Part shown: positions 27,161-35,881 of the stretch, piece by piece
How the letters are laid out: each line of letters begins with the position of its first letter
How positions within the stretch are numbered: the first letter of the stretch is position 1
Assembly (NCBI GenBank): GCA_902613475.1
Contig: CACMHG010000012.1
Span: 1 to 47,491, forward strand
From: K189A clade bacterium
GTDB taxonomy: Bacteria; Pseudomonadota; Gammaproteobacteria; Pseudomonadales; Azotimanducaceae
Length of the DNA: 47,491 nucleotides
Direction of reading: 5' to 3'
The notes under the pieces: generated by a model
What the model was told of the DNA's origin: nothing
The model's database searches: none
The model's input: the letters and a program-made list of their open reading frames with translations, nothing else
Position numbers and translations under genes: made by a program

Positions 27161-28375
27161 CTACTGATTCAGTAACGAAGCAAGATCGTTGTCGGCGATA
27201 AATGTATCCACATCGACGGGCTGACCCGTAGCCAGGGATTGTTGGGCTGCGCTGGCCACTACCATGGCCCACATACCCTGTAGCGGCGTTGCACTGTCCA
27301 CAGCCTTGCCCTCTAGTCGATCCATTAGGGCGATATGCTCAAAATAGGTTGATCCATGATGGCCGCTTTGTTCGATCGCGCGTGGGTAAGTCAGATCCGT
27401 TGTCTTAGACACACCGTTTTCGCCGAGACGCAACGTCAGACTGGCGCTCGCGGACCCGCTCCGATGAATGTCATGGTACTCCTCAGCTTTCAGGCGACCA
27501 GCATCCCCCACCACGACAAGTTCCTCGGCAAAATCCGGGCAAAACATATTAAGCGTAAAGCTCGCCCGAACGGCATTGGCATAGTCAATGGCGACAAAGG
27601 CATGGTCATCGATATCCGATTTCACCCCTTTGCGCTCGAAGTCGAGAAAGTTCACGGCCTGACCGCCACTGGCGTACACGCGCTGAGGACGCGCCTTGGC
27701 CATTAAATTGATCAGATCGAAGTAATGGCAGCACTTTTCCACGAGGGTACCGCCACTGAGGCGCTCAAACTTGTTCCACTGATCCACCTTGTCTAGAAAC
27801 GGCGGTCGATACTCGCTGACGCTGACAGTTTTTATCTCTCCGAGTGCACGCTGATCTAGAGTTGCGCGAAATGCCTCTTGATACTGGGGCTTGAAGCGAT
27901 ACTGCAGGCCTATCTGGATAAAGGACCCATACGCCTCGTTAGCACGCACGATCGCTGCCGCATCCTGCAGCGTTGTCGCCATGGGCTTTTCAAGAAAAAT
28001 CGGTTTATTCGACTGCAGCGCCGTTTGCAGCACCTTAAAGTGACTGTAGTTTGGCGTGCAAATCAGCAAGGCGTCCGCCGCGGGGTCATGACAGGCCGAA
28101 GCCAAATCGTCATAACGCACCAGTGGCTGCGACTGCAGAGCACGAAAGTTTGCTTCCGCCACGTCCATGCTCAATGTCTGACTGTCGTAAATACCGTGTA
28201 TGCGAGCACGTCCGAGCAAGGCTGCGACGCGCATATGCTCTTGTCCCATGGTGCCAGTGCCGATCACCACCAAACGAAACTTCGGCTCTTCACGTCGATA
28301 CAGGTAGCGATCATCCTCCGATACATGGCGCTGACCGGGTGCATTCTCAAAACCGCGCAATCGCATCTTGCTCAT
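27161..28375 (-). CDS. Gfo/Idh/MocA-family oxidoreductase
   Basis: 404 aa NAD(P)-dependent dehydrogenase. The Rossmann motif GTGTMGQEHMRVAALLG begins near residue 38 after a 35-residue N-terminal extension, and PIFLEKPMATT carries the catalytic EKP lysine. The C-terminal half (GGTLVEKCCHYFDLINLMA) is typical of the family's substrate domain. Family members act on sugars, inositols and amino-sugars. It is preceded by a run of 11-base repeats in the gap to the symporter gene, and no strong ribosome site stands out, so the start may be regulated or mis-set. Confidence 0.92.
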   Translation of the reverse strand: MSKMRLRGFENAPGQRHVSEDDRYLYRREEPKFRLVVIGTGTMGQEHMRVAALLGRARIHGIYDSQTLSMDVAEANFRALQSQPLVRYDDLASACHDPAADALLICTPNYSHFKVLQTALQSNKPIFLEKPMATTLQDAAAIVRANEAYGSFIQIGLQYRFKPQYQEAFRATLDQRALGEIKTVSVSEYRPPFLDKVDQWNKFERLSGGTLVEKCCHYFDLINLMAKARPQRVYASGGQAVNFLDFERKGVKSDIDDHAFVAIDYANAVRASFTLNMFCPDFAEELVVVGDAGRLKAEEYHDIHRSGSASASLTLRLGENGVSKTTDLTYPRAIEQSGHHGSTYFEHIALMDRLEGKAVDSATPLQGMWAMVVASAAQQSLATGQPVDVDTFIADNDLASLLNQ

Positions 28376-28384
28376 CTGTTTCTG

Positions 28385-28433
28385 CTCAACTCTTGCTCAC
28401 CTATTGCCCACCTATTGCTCAACCATTGCTCTA
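28385..28433 (-). repeat. Imperfect 11-base tandem repeats in an operon gap
   Basis: Four adjacent units with a fifth partial one fill the 65-base gap between the symporter stop and the Gfo/Idh start: TGCTCAACTCT, TGCTCACCTAT, TGCCCACCTAT, TGCTCAACCAT, then TGCTC (plus-strand reading). On the coding (minus) strand the unit is close to ATAGGTGAGCA, and the gene's own start context (GATGAGCAAGATG) resembles it. Each unit carries a GGTGAG-like or GTTGAG-like stretch. Confidence 0.75.
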
Positions 28434-28440
28434 TTCGCTT

Positions 28441-30165
28441 TTACTTACTCGCAAAACGCTCATGCCCACCCAGCGCGTACCATGCCCACAGCACGCTATT
28501 ACCGACGACCAGCAGCAGGATTAGCGGCCAAAAACTGTCGCTCAAACCACCAACCAACCCAACGGGTGAGAAGAGTAAGTATAGCGCGACCACGCAAGAC
28601 AACAGCGTGGCTGCGCAGGGAATACGAAAACGCCATGGCTCGATAGGCACCCGATGACTGCTGGAGTACCGCCAGGCTTCGCGCCGCGGCAAGAAATACC
28701 CCGTCGCCAACAGTATGCCCACCTCGACCACAAACAAGATCGCGTACAGATGCAGAAAGTGCACATCGACGGCGTCTTTAAACACAAACTGCAGCAGACC
28801 GTAGGCGATCAGATGAAAGCCGATGACCACCTTGGGCCCCAAGGCAGGCACGCGCAGGCTGAACAGCCCGACAATGACAATGGCGATAATCGGAATATTG
28901 TAAAAACCTGTAAAGACACGAATCACCTGCCACAAGCCGTCTGGTGCAAACTGCAGCAAGGGTGCCACCACGAAAGAAAATAGCGCAATCACCACGCTGA
29001 CCCGACGCGCCACGCGCAGCAGTGCAGTGTCGTTGAGCGCGGCCTTGCCCTTGCGCTGCCGGTACGGCAGGTACACATCTAGGCAGAAGAGTGTCGCTGC
29101 GCTGTTAAGCAGCGAGTTAAAGGATGAAAAAACCGCGCCGAGCAGCACCGCAAGGAAAAAGCCCATGGCGTAGCTCGGCAACACATCGGCAATCAGCCGC
29201 GGGTAAGCCAAATCAATGGATGCCAAACCCCCGGGTTGGTCGGGGCCACCATAGAGATGAAAGGCGATCACACCAGGCAACATCATCAAGAACGGCACCA
29301 GGACTTTGAAAAACCCTGAATACAGCACGCCCTTTTGCCCCTCGGCCAAACTTTTCGCCGCCAGCGTGCGCTGAATAACGTATTGATTGGTGCACCAATA
29401 AAATAAATTGGCGAAGACCATGCCGGTAAACAAGGTGGCAAACGGCGTGGGATCTGTCGGACCGCCAATGGCGTTGAGTTTCTGAGTTTCGGTATTGGCA
29501 ATAGTGTGCAGGCCTGCCCCCAAACTGCCATCACCCAGGGCGATCAAGCCCAAAATGGGCACCGCCAAGCCCACGATCAGCAGGCCAATGCCATTCAAAG
29601 TATCCGACACCGCCACCGCTCTAAGCCCGCCAAAGACCGCGTAAACCGCCCCGATGGCGCCAATACCCACGATGGTCACCACCAACGACTGGGCGTAGGA
29701 CAACCCCAACAGTGCGGGCACATCGAATAGCTGCAGCACGGCGATGGAGCCCGCGTACAGCACGGAAGGAATGGTAATCAGGCCGTAGCCCACCATGAAC
29801 AGCACCGCCGAGAGGGCCCGCACGGTGCCATCGAAGCGGTCATTGAGAAATTCCGGCAAGGTTGAAAATGCACCGGCCAGATAGCGCGGCAAAAACAAAA
29901 ACGCCATAAAGACTGTGGCCACAGCGGCGGTGACCTCCCAACCCATACTGCTGAGATTGAAGCCGTAGGCGGAGCCGTTCAGACCAATCAACTGCTCTGC
30001 AGAAAGGTTTGTGAGTAACATCGAACCGGCAATGAAGACCGCTGTCAGACCGCGCCCAGCGAGAAAGTAGCCATCCTTGGTGGCGACTTCACCCCGGGTT
30101 TTGACGTAGGAAATCCAGGCAACGACGCCCATAAAAAAGGCGCAGCTGACGATCATCTGCGCCAC
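28441..30165 (-). CDS. Sodium:solute symporter (SSS family)
   Basis: 574 aa with about 14 membrane helices. Family hallmarks include the N-terminal KDGYFLAGRGLT segment, the broken helix 1 (GSMLLTNLSAEQLIGLNGSAYG) and the helix-6 signature GAVYAVFGGLRAVAVSDTLNG. The pattern is closest to sugar- or inositol-type (SglT-like) symporters. It opens at GTG 30165 or ATG 30156. Transport into a pathway with Gfo/Idh and aldo-keto reductase enzymes would make sense for a polyol or sugar-like compound. Confidence 0.92.
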   Translation of the reverse strand: MAQMIVSCAFFMGVVAWISYVKTRGEVATKDGYFLAGRGLTAVFIAGSMLLTNLSAEQLIGLNGSAYGFNLSSMGWEVTAAVATVFMAFLFLPRYLAGAFSTLPEFLNDRFDGTVRALSAVLFMVGYGLITIPSVLYAGSIAVLQLFDVPALLGLSYAQSLVVTIVGIGAIGAVYAVFGGLRAVAVSDTLNGIGLLIVGLAVPILGLIALGDGSLGAGLHTIANTETQKLNAIGGPTDPTPFATLFTGMVFANLFYWCTNQYVIQRTLAAKSLAEGQKGVLYSGFFKVLVPFLMMLPGVIAFHLYGGPDQPGGLASIDLAYPRLIADVLPSYAMGFFLAVLLGAVFSSFNSLLNSAATLFCLDVYLPYRQRKGKAALNDTALLRVARRVSVVIALFSFVVAPLLQFAPDGLWQVIRVFTGFYNIPIIAIVIVGLFSLRVPALGPKVVIGFHLIAYGLLQFVFKDAVDVHFLHLYAILFVVEVGILLATGYFLPRREAWRYSSSHRVPIEPWRFRIPCAATLLSCVVALYLLFSPVGLVGGLSDSFWPLILLLVVGNSVLWAWYALGGHERFASK

Positions 30166-30206
30166 TTAGACACTCAATCCTAAAACGCGAAAAGGCGTAG
30201 TACGCG

Positions 30207-31370
30207 CTAGAGCCGTTCGATAACGGTACCCGTACCCAGACCGCCGCCACAGCACATGGCGATCAGGCCATAGCGACCGTTGGTACGCTCCAGCTCATGC
30301 AGGGCAGTGGTAATCAGGCGTGCACCGGTTGAACCCGTTGGGTGACCTAGCGCAATGGCTCCGCCGTTGGGGTTCACCTTGGCCGCATCTGCTCCCACGG
30401 CCTTTTGCCAGGCCAGCACCACCGAAGCGAACGCTTCATTGACTTCAAAGGTGTCGATGTCGTCGATGCTCAGGCCGGTTTGATCCAAAACTTTTTTGGT
30501 TGCAGGAATCGGTCCCTTCAACATCGTAACCGGATCGCAGCCAACCAGGGTTGTCGCGCGGATTTTTGCCCGGGGCTTAAGGCCATACTTCTCGACCCCG
30601 GCGGCGCTGGCAAGAATGACCACAGCTGCTCCGTCAGATACCTGCGAACTGGAACCTGCCGTGTGAATTTCCTGGCCGGGCACAGCCTGCAGCGCGCCAA
30701 GCGACGCCACATCCGTGGCCCGCAAACCCTCGTCCTTGGTTACCATGTGCACGTCGCCCGTTGGGTTGCCTTCTTTATCGAGCACTGGCGCTTCTACCGG
30801 CACGATTTCACGATCAAAGCGGCCCTCTTCCCAAGCAGCAATGGCCTTTTCTTGGCTAGACATACCAAAGGCATCGGTGTCTTGTCGGGTAATCTGATAT
30901 TCCTCGGCGATCATCGCCGCGCCCTGAAACTGGCTAGTGGGCTGGTAGTGCTGCATATAGCTCTCGCCCATGGGCACACCACCGGCCATGTTGGAGCCTA
31001 GCGGTATGACCGACATCATCTCGACGCCACAGGCCATAACAACATCTTCCATGCCGGATCCGATCATGGCCGCACCCATGGACGTCGCTTGCTGACTGGA
31101 GCCGCACTGAGAATCCACCGTGGTAGCGGCCACTTCTTCGGGGAAGCCCTGAGACAACCAAGCAATGCGGGCAATATTGAACGACTGCTGGTTGACCTGT
31201 GACACGCAGCCACCGATCACTTGCCCCACGTTGGCAGGGTCAAGACCCGCACGCTCTAGCGCCCCACGCTGCACCTTGCCCAGCAAATCTGCGGGCATCA
31301 GGCCAGCCAAGCCCTTGCCACGCTTACCAATTGGGCTGCGCGCCGCTTCGACAATATAAATATCCTGCAC
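30207..31370 (-). CDS. Thiolase (acetyl-CoA C-acyltransferase)
   Basis: 387 aa, full length. The three active-site elements are present: nucleophile Cys89 in VDSQCGSSQQA, His343 in GGAIALGHPTGSTGAR and Cys374 in AMCCGGGLGTG. The call is degradative thiolase (beta-oxidation type), as in fatty-acid and sterol side-chain breakdown. It begins at a GTG with GAGGAG ten bases upstream, 58 bases after the amidohydrolase gene and 41 before the symporter gene. Confidence 0.94.
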   Translation of the reverse strand: MQDIYIVEAARSPIGKRGKGLAGLMPADLLGKVQRGALERAGLDPANVGQVIGGCVSQVNQQSFNIARIAWLSQGFPEEVAATTVDSQCGSSQQATSMGAAMIGSGMEDVVMACGVEMMSVIPLGSNMAGGVPMGESYMQHYQPTSQFQGAAMIAEEYQITRQDTDAFGMSSQEKAIAAWEEGRFDREIVPVEAPVLDKEGNPTGDVHMVTKDEGLRATDVASLGALQAVPGQEIHTAGSSSQVSDGAAVVILASAAGVEKYGLKPRAKIRATTLVGCDPVTMLKGPIPATKKVLDQTGLSIDDIDTFEVNEAFASVVLAWQKAVGADAAKVNPNGGAIALGHPTGSTGARLITTALHELERTNGRYGLIAMCCGGGLGTGTVIERL

Positions 31371-31428
31371 CTTTGTTCTCTCCTCGTTGATTTCTGCGAT
31401 TGTTGTATTTGTTCTGGGTTTTTCGAGA

Positions 31429-32601
31429 TCAGGTTGTTAGACGACTGCCCAACAGCGCCCGAAAGTTCTCTGTATAGAATTTTTGTTTGGCAAGCTCGCT
31501 CACCCCGTCCATGGTTTTTTCGAACCGCGCAATTGGATCGTCGGTGCCTTCATGATGCGGATAGTCTGAGGCGAACAGCAGCAGATCTTGTGCATCAGTG
31601 CTGAGCAACCAGCCAATATCCTCGCCGGCGAATGGTGTCACCTTAATATGCTTTTGCACATATTCCGATGGCTGCATGTTGACTTGCGACAGATCCTGCA
31701 GTCGGCGAAAGGCTCGGAAAGCCTGATCTAAATGCTTCATCCAAGACACGATCCACGAGGCACCCAGTTCAACCACGGCAACGCGTAGCCCAGGAAAACG
31801 GTGAAATACTCCGTCAAAAATCATCGCCGCCAGGAACAGCTCGGCATTGTATTGAATACCCATGTAAGCAATGGCGTCACGTGGTGCATCGCCCTCGGCA
31901 TGCTCATGCACACTGCCGCCATTGTTGTAAAGCGATAAAGGCACCGGATCCCAGCCGCCATCGGTGCCGACATGAATGGTAATGGCCATGTCCGCGTCCT
32001 GAATCTTTGCCCATATCGGGTCAAAGTCGGGGTGCGTAAATGCCTTGGCCCCCTGAGGCGCAATGGTGTCGATCATGACCACGGTAAAGTCCTGGGCGAT
32101 GGCCGCATCAAGGTAGGTCATGGCCAACTCAGGCCCATGTCGAAACGGAATGTAGGCGGCCGGATGCATGCGGGCATCGGTGGCGCAAAAGCTGGCGAGA
32201 CCGCGATTGAGCGCCTGCACCGAACCAGCAAAAATTTCTGGGTCTCGCGCACCCTGCACCTGATCAAAGGCAGCCGTGGGGAACACGATATGCGCATTAA
32301 AACCTAGCAAGTCATTCACCCGAACCCGCTCGTCCCGATCCCAAGCACCCAGGCCCTGAAAGCCCTTGTGCTTCATCGCCATAAAGGACGCTTCGATTTC
32401 TGCCGCTAAATCTGGGTTTTGCTGACGCTTGGCAAAGCCTGCCAGCGCCTGCTCAGCTTGCTCAATCGCCGCGGGTTTGCTTTGCCCAAAGGGCGTTAGA
32501 TGCGGTCGCATCTTGGCATCGGCAAACTCTGCCAGCCAAGTCGGTGGCTCCATCATATGCGTATCGGCGTCGTAAATATCAGCGCGGTGGGCGTAGACCA
32601 T
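31429..32601 (-). CDS. Amidohydrolase (amidohydrolase-2, ACMSD-like)
   Basis: 390 aa metal-dependent hydrolase or decarboxylase. The N-terminal metal motif is DADTHMMEPP (xHxx variant rather than HxH), a central His lies in TIHVGTDGG, and the catalytic Asp is in FASDYPHHEGTDDP. Relatives with this layout are annotated as 2-amino-3-carboxymuconate-semialdehyde decarboxylase-like. AGGAGAGGA precedes the ATG. It is the first gene of the seven-gene minus-strand operon, so the promoter should lie between 32601 and 32710. Confidence 0.88.
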   Translation of the reverse strand: MVYAHRADIYDADTHMMEPPTWLAEFADAKMRPHLTPFGQSKPAAIEQAEQALAGFAKRQQNPDLAAEIEASFMAMKHKGFQGLGAWDRDERVRVNDLLGFNAHIVFPTAAFDQVQGARDPEIFAGSVQALNRGLASFCATDARMHPAAYIPFRHGPELAMTYLDAAIAQDFTVVMIDTIAPQGAKAFTHPDFDPIWAKIQDADMAITIHVGTDGGWDPVPLSLYNNGGSVHEHAEGDAPRDAIAYMGIQYNAELFLAAMIFDGVFHRFPGLRVAVVELGASWIVSWMKHLDQAFRAFRRLQDLSQVNMQPSEYVQKHIKVTPFAGEDIGWLLSTDAQDLLLFASDYPHHEGTDDPIARFEKTMDGVSELAKQKFYTENFRALLGSRLTT

Positions 32602-32709
32602 GGCGAATTTCCTCTCCTAACCGGGCGTGTATATCAACACAGGTGCCTGTTCTGTGCCAATCTAACCATTCGTTTGAATCGCAAGATCAGCCCCGACTTC
32701 AGCACCGCC

Positions 32710-32979
32710 TCAATAGTGGTAGCGACATGAAATGATGCAAATGGTGTCAACGTCGACCGCATAAACCAGCCGATTGGTGTCATCGATTCGTCGTGACCAA
32801 AACCCGGATAAGTTCTCTTTCAGCGGCTCTGGTTTCGCAATACCCGTAAAGGGTGAGCGCTGTGTATCAGCGATAAGCCGATTTATGCGCTTCAGCGTCT
32901 TTTTATCCTGAGTTTGCCAATAGAGATAATCCGCCCAAGCCTCCGCAGTCCAGACCAACCGCTTTGGGTTTTCAGTCAT
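32710..32979 (-). CDS. yoeB: Toxin YoeB (type II toxin-antitoxin mRNA interferase)
   Basis: 89 aa RelE-superfamily ribosome-dependent endoribonuclease. Family features: WTAEAWADYLYWQTQDKKTL, the basic KRINRLIADTQRSPF stretch, the catalytic region GFWSRRIDDTNRLVY, and the C-terminal CRYHY with the conserved His-Tyr end. Its start overlaps the antitoxin stop by eight bases (ATGACTGA), the usual coupled order antitoxin-toxin. No key residue appears lost, so it should be active. Confidence 0.95.
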   Translation of the reverse strand: MTENPKRLVWTAEAWADYLYWQTQDKKTLKRINRLIADTQRSPFTGIAKPEPLKENLSGFWSRRIDDTNRLVYAVDVDTICIISCRYHY

Positions 32980-33226
32980 TCACCAACTCATGGGCGACCA
33001 TGTCACCGGAGCGGTATTGTTCAATAGAACGCCCCAGATGCTCAACATTCTTTGGCGAGCGCAGCAAGTGCACGGTTTCCATAAGACCGTTGTAGTAATC
33101 GAGAGACATTACCACCGCGTTTTCGGAGTCTCGCCGCGTGATAATCGTGGTGTCCGCGTCGCTGACCACCCTATCTAAGACGGCTTTCAAGCTATTTCTT
33201 GCTTCGCTGAATGACACAATTTTCAT
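32972..33226 (-). CDS. yefM: Antitoxin YefM
   Basis: 84 aa Phd/YefM-family protein that neutralises YoeB and, with it, represses its own promoter. MKIVSFSEARNSLKAVLDRV is the DNA-binding N-terminus and the acidic C-terminal part (SIEQYRSGDMVAHELVND) should wrap the toxin. The frame extends to 33343, but the ATG at 33226 has AGGG eight bases upstream and matches family N-termini. The promoter and operator are recognisable just upstream. Confidence 0.95.
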   Translation of the reverse strand: MKIVSFSEARNSLKAVLDRVVSDADTTIITRRDSENAVVMSLDYYNGLMETVHLLRSPKNVEHLGRSIEQYRSGDMVAHELVND

Positions 33227-33238
33227 TGCAGACCCTTT

Positions 33239-33256
33239 TGTACAAGTTACTGCACA
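33239..33256 (-). promoter_or_regulatory. YefM-YoeB operator
   Basis: A TGTACA core inside the palindrome TTGTACAA (core 33239-33244) and a one-mismatch copy TGTGCA (minus-strand reading of 33251-33256) lie exactly 12 bases apart, 13 bases before the yefM start. In E. coli the YefM-YoeB operator also has two repeats built on TGTACA cores at a 12-base centre distance. The pair overlaps the expected transcription start just after the -10 box, so binding would block RNA polymerase. Confidence 0.75.
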
Positions 33257-33285
33257 ACTATAGGCCGCCCTAAATTTCTGGGCAA
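33257..33285 (-). promoter_or_regulatory. Sigma-70 promoter of yefM-yoeB
   Basis: Minus-strand -35 box TTGCCC (33285-33280) and -10 box TATAGT (33262-33257) with a 17-base spacer. The -10 matches five of six consensus bases and the -35 four of six. The operator cores lie immediately downstream, as expected for an autorepressed antitoxin-toxin promoter. Confidence 0.7.
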
Positions 33286-33358
33286 TGGCAAGCAACCAGA
33301 TTTTGCCGCAGTCTTCTGCTACCTTTTTCGTCGGAAAAAGCACACGGGGAGTAAAACT

Positions 33359-34288
33359 ATGAGCGCATCAAACACACTGGTCGGTGAGTTCCGCAGACCG
33401 CGACAAATGCTGGGTAATCAAGAATACGACGGTCACCTGTCGATTCATGACGACAAGATGGCTGAGGATCTCGGCTTTGCAGGCGCCCCCATCGAAGGTC
33501 CCACCCACTTCAGCCAGTTCGTGCCGATGCTCCACGAAGTCTTTGGCGATGCATGGTTTGAACGCGGCTGCATCAGCGCCCACTACCAAACCATGGTGGT
33601 AGAAGGCGAAGAAGTGCGCGTGATGGTGGAGCAGGTTGAAGGGTCAGGCGTTGCTCGCATCAACGCCGAAAAACGCGATGGCACGCCAGTCTTAACCGGC
33701 ACAGCCTCCCTCGGCCCCGAATACGGCGAGACCGAGCTAGACATGCGGCGCGCCAAACTGCGCCCGGCAGAACAGCTGGTTATTCTCAGCGAACTCAGCG
33801 TCGGTCAGATGGGTGCAGGCAACCCGGAATCTGCGCAAATGGCCATGGATCAAAACATGGGGGCAATGTACCCGTTCAGCCTCAAAGAGAAGCTCAACAA
33901 GATCACAGAACAGCACCCCCACTACACCGACGACAATCCTTGGGGGCGAGCGGTCATACCGCTGGAGATGATCAGCGTACTCACCCAATACACCAGCGGG
34001 CAATCTGGTTTTCGCACCAAGGGCCCGGCCATTGGTCTGTTTGCTGCGCAAGAAATCAAGATGATTAACGGACCCCTATTCGTGGATCAGCCTTACAAGC
34101 TTGAACGCGAGATCATTGCGCTGAGCGAGAGTCGGCGCACGGAATCGAATTGGATCATGACCCGCGTGATTGACGCAGAAACCGACAAACTCTGCGCAGA
34201 GGTTATTTTGAATTCAGCAACGCTCAAAGACAGCTACGCCAATTACGAAGCGGATGCCAAAACCTTGGGCAAAGATCTAAGCGCGTAG
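33359..34288 (+). CDS. MaoC-like (hotdog-fold) protein
   Basis: 309 aa. The first half has the pattern of a MaoC-type hydratase domain: HLSIHDDKMAEDLGFAGAPIEGPTHFSQF, then the long helix PMLHEVFGDAW and beta strands ending TGTASLGPEYGE. The second half (VIPLEMISVLTQYTSGQSGF to AEVILNSATLKDSY) could be a second hotdog module. Catalytic residues cannot be assigned with certainty, so binding or hydratase of a CoA thioester is inference. GGGGAG precedes the ATG. It diverges from yefM and leads a plus-strand run with the sulfatase (36 bases) and the GrdB-family gene. Confidence 0.65.
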   Translation: MSASNTLVGEFRRPRQMLGNQEYDGHLSIHDDKMAEDLGFAGAPIEGPTHFSQFVPMLHEVFGDAWFERGCISAHYQTMVVEGEEVRVMVEQVEGSGVARINAEKRDGTPVLTGTASLGPEYGETELDMRRAKLRPAEQLVILSELSVGQMGAGNPESAQMAMDQNMGAMYPFSLKEKLNKITEQHPHYTDDNPWGRAVIPLEMISVLTQYTSGQSGFRTKGPAIGLFAAQEIKMINGPLFVDQPYKLEREIIALSESRRTESNWIMTRVIDAETDKLCAEVILNSATLKDSYANYEADAKTLGKDLSA

Positions 34289-34324
34289 CCACCCCTCAAC
34301 AACAAAAACGCGCAAGGAAGTTAG

Positions 34325-35860
34325 ATGGGCAGAAAAATCCTCTTCATCACCACGGATCAGATGCGCTATGACGCACTGGGCTGCAACGGCGGCAACGTGG
34401 CGCGCACACCAGCCATTGATGCGCTGGCCGCCAACGGCATTAACTATCGCCGCGCCCATAACCAAAACGTAATCTGCATGCCCGCTAGGGCCACCATCAT
34501 GACCGACCAGCATGTGGCCAGCCACGGCGTGTGGATGAACGGTGTCAGCCTGCCTGAAGACACCCCCACCATTGCACATTGGCTGCAGCAGCATGACTAT
34601 CGCACCGCAATTTTAGGCAAGGCACACTTCGAGCCCTGGCTGGGTTCCGGTGAGGATTTTTACGAAAACCGCATGGCGGCTATGGGCGAAACCGGCCCGC
34701 ACCGCGGCTTTGAGCATATGGAGTTGGCCAACCACTTTGGCATGCAGCATTCCCATTACGATTTGTGGCTGGCGGGGCATCATCCAGACATCGACGCACG
34801 CCGCTACCGAGCCGTCACCGACAAAGGTCAACAAAACATGGCCGCCAATGGCGACACCGGCGCTGTGCAGGTGTGGCCAACCGATATTCCCAAGGAGCTT
34901 TACCACACCGACTGGGTCGCTCAGCGCACCATGGCCTGGCTGGACACTTTGTCTGACGATGAAGACTGGTTCGTGTGGATGAGCTTTCCCGATCCTCACC
35001 ACCCATGGGATCCGCCCGCGTCAGAAAAGCAGCGTTTGAATTGGCGCGATGTGCCGCTGCCCGAGCTATACCCTGGCAGCGCCGAGAAAGCCGCCGACAT
35101 GCTCAAGGACAAACCCAAGCATTGGCTCGGCTACTTTGATGGCAGTCTGTGGGCCAACCTAGAATCGCCGCGGGGCTTTAGGCCCTGCGATATGACTGCG
35201 GATCAAATCCGCGAGATCAACGCCTATACGCATATCGAAAACGAACTCATCGACGAGGCTTGTGGACGGGTCTTCGACTATTTGCGCACACGGGGCTGGG
35301 ATGCCCAGACCGATATCGTCTTCACCACCGACCACGGCGAACTGCAGGGCGATTACGGCCTGCTATTCAAAGGCGCATACCATGTCGATTCGCTGATGCG
35401 CCTGCCACTAATCTGGCGACCCGCGCCCGATGCCAACATCGAAGCGGCCGAGGTTAGTGCACCGGTCGGCCATGTGGATCTGGCGCAAACCTTTTGCCAA
35501 ATTGCCGGCATCCCAGAGCCGGAATGGGTCGAAGGTGCGCCCCTCCCCGTTTCGGAGACTCAGGCGCAAACCCAACAGCGCGAACGTGTGCTAACGGAGT
35601 GGGAAAGCGAGCACGGCCCGGTGAGCCTAAATCTGCAGAGCATCTACCGCGATCAATGGGTCTGCACCCGCTACGGCAAAAGCTCACTGTACGAAGGCAC
35701 AGAGGGTGAGCTGTATAACCTCGCCGAAGACCCCGGCTCGCTGGTAAACCGCTGGGAAGACCCGGCCTGTCAGGCGCTAAAGGCAGATTTGATTACCGAT
35801 CTCGACGACAGCCTACCCGCTGCTCGAGAGCCTCGGCTGCCGCGACTCGCGCCGGTATAA
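34325..35860 (+). CDS. S1-family sulfatase / phosphonate monoester hydrolase type
   Basis: 511 aa alkaline-phosphatase-superfamily hydrolase. The formylglycine motif is CMPARATIMTDQ with Cys51; CxPAR rather than CxPSR is seen both in some sulfatases and in phosphonate monoester hydrolases, so the exact ester is open. Metal motifs are ITTDQMRYDALGC at the N-terminus and FTTDHGELQGDYGL. No signal peptide, so cytoplasmic. AAGGAAG lies just before the ATG. It lies 36 bases after the MaoC-like gene and 21 before the candidate selenoprotein gene. Confidence 0.92.
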   Translation: MGRKILFITTDQMRYDALGCNGGNVARTPAIDALAANGINYRRAHNQNVICMPARATIMTDQHVASHGVWMNGVSLPEDTPTIAHWLQQHDYRTAILGKAHFEPWLGSGEDFYENRMAAMGETGPHRGFEHMELANHFGMQHSHYDLWLAGHHPDIDARRYRAVTDKGQQNMAANGDTGAVQVWPTDIPKELYHTDWVAQRTMAWLDTLSDDEDWFVWMSFPDPHHPWDPPASEKQRLNWRDVPLPELYPGSAEKAADMLKDKPKHWLGYFDGSLWANLESPRGFRPCDMTADQIREINAYTHIENELIDEACGRVFDYLRTRGWDAQTDIVFTTDHGELQGDYGLLFKGAYHVDSLMRLPLIWRPAPDANIEAAEVSAPVGHVDLAQTFCQIAGIPEPEWVEGAPLPVSETQAQTQQRERVLTEWESEHGPVSLNLQSIYRDQWVCTRYGKSSLYEGTEGELYNLAEDPGSLVNRWEDPACQALKADLITDLDDSLPAAREPRLPRLAPV

Positions 35861-35881
35861 GCCACCTGGGATGTTCTGTAG

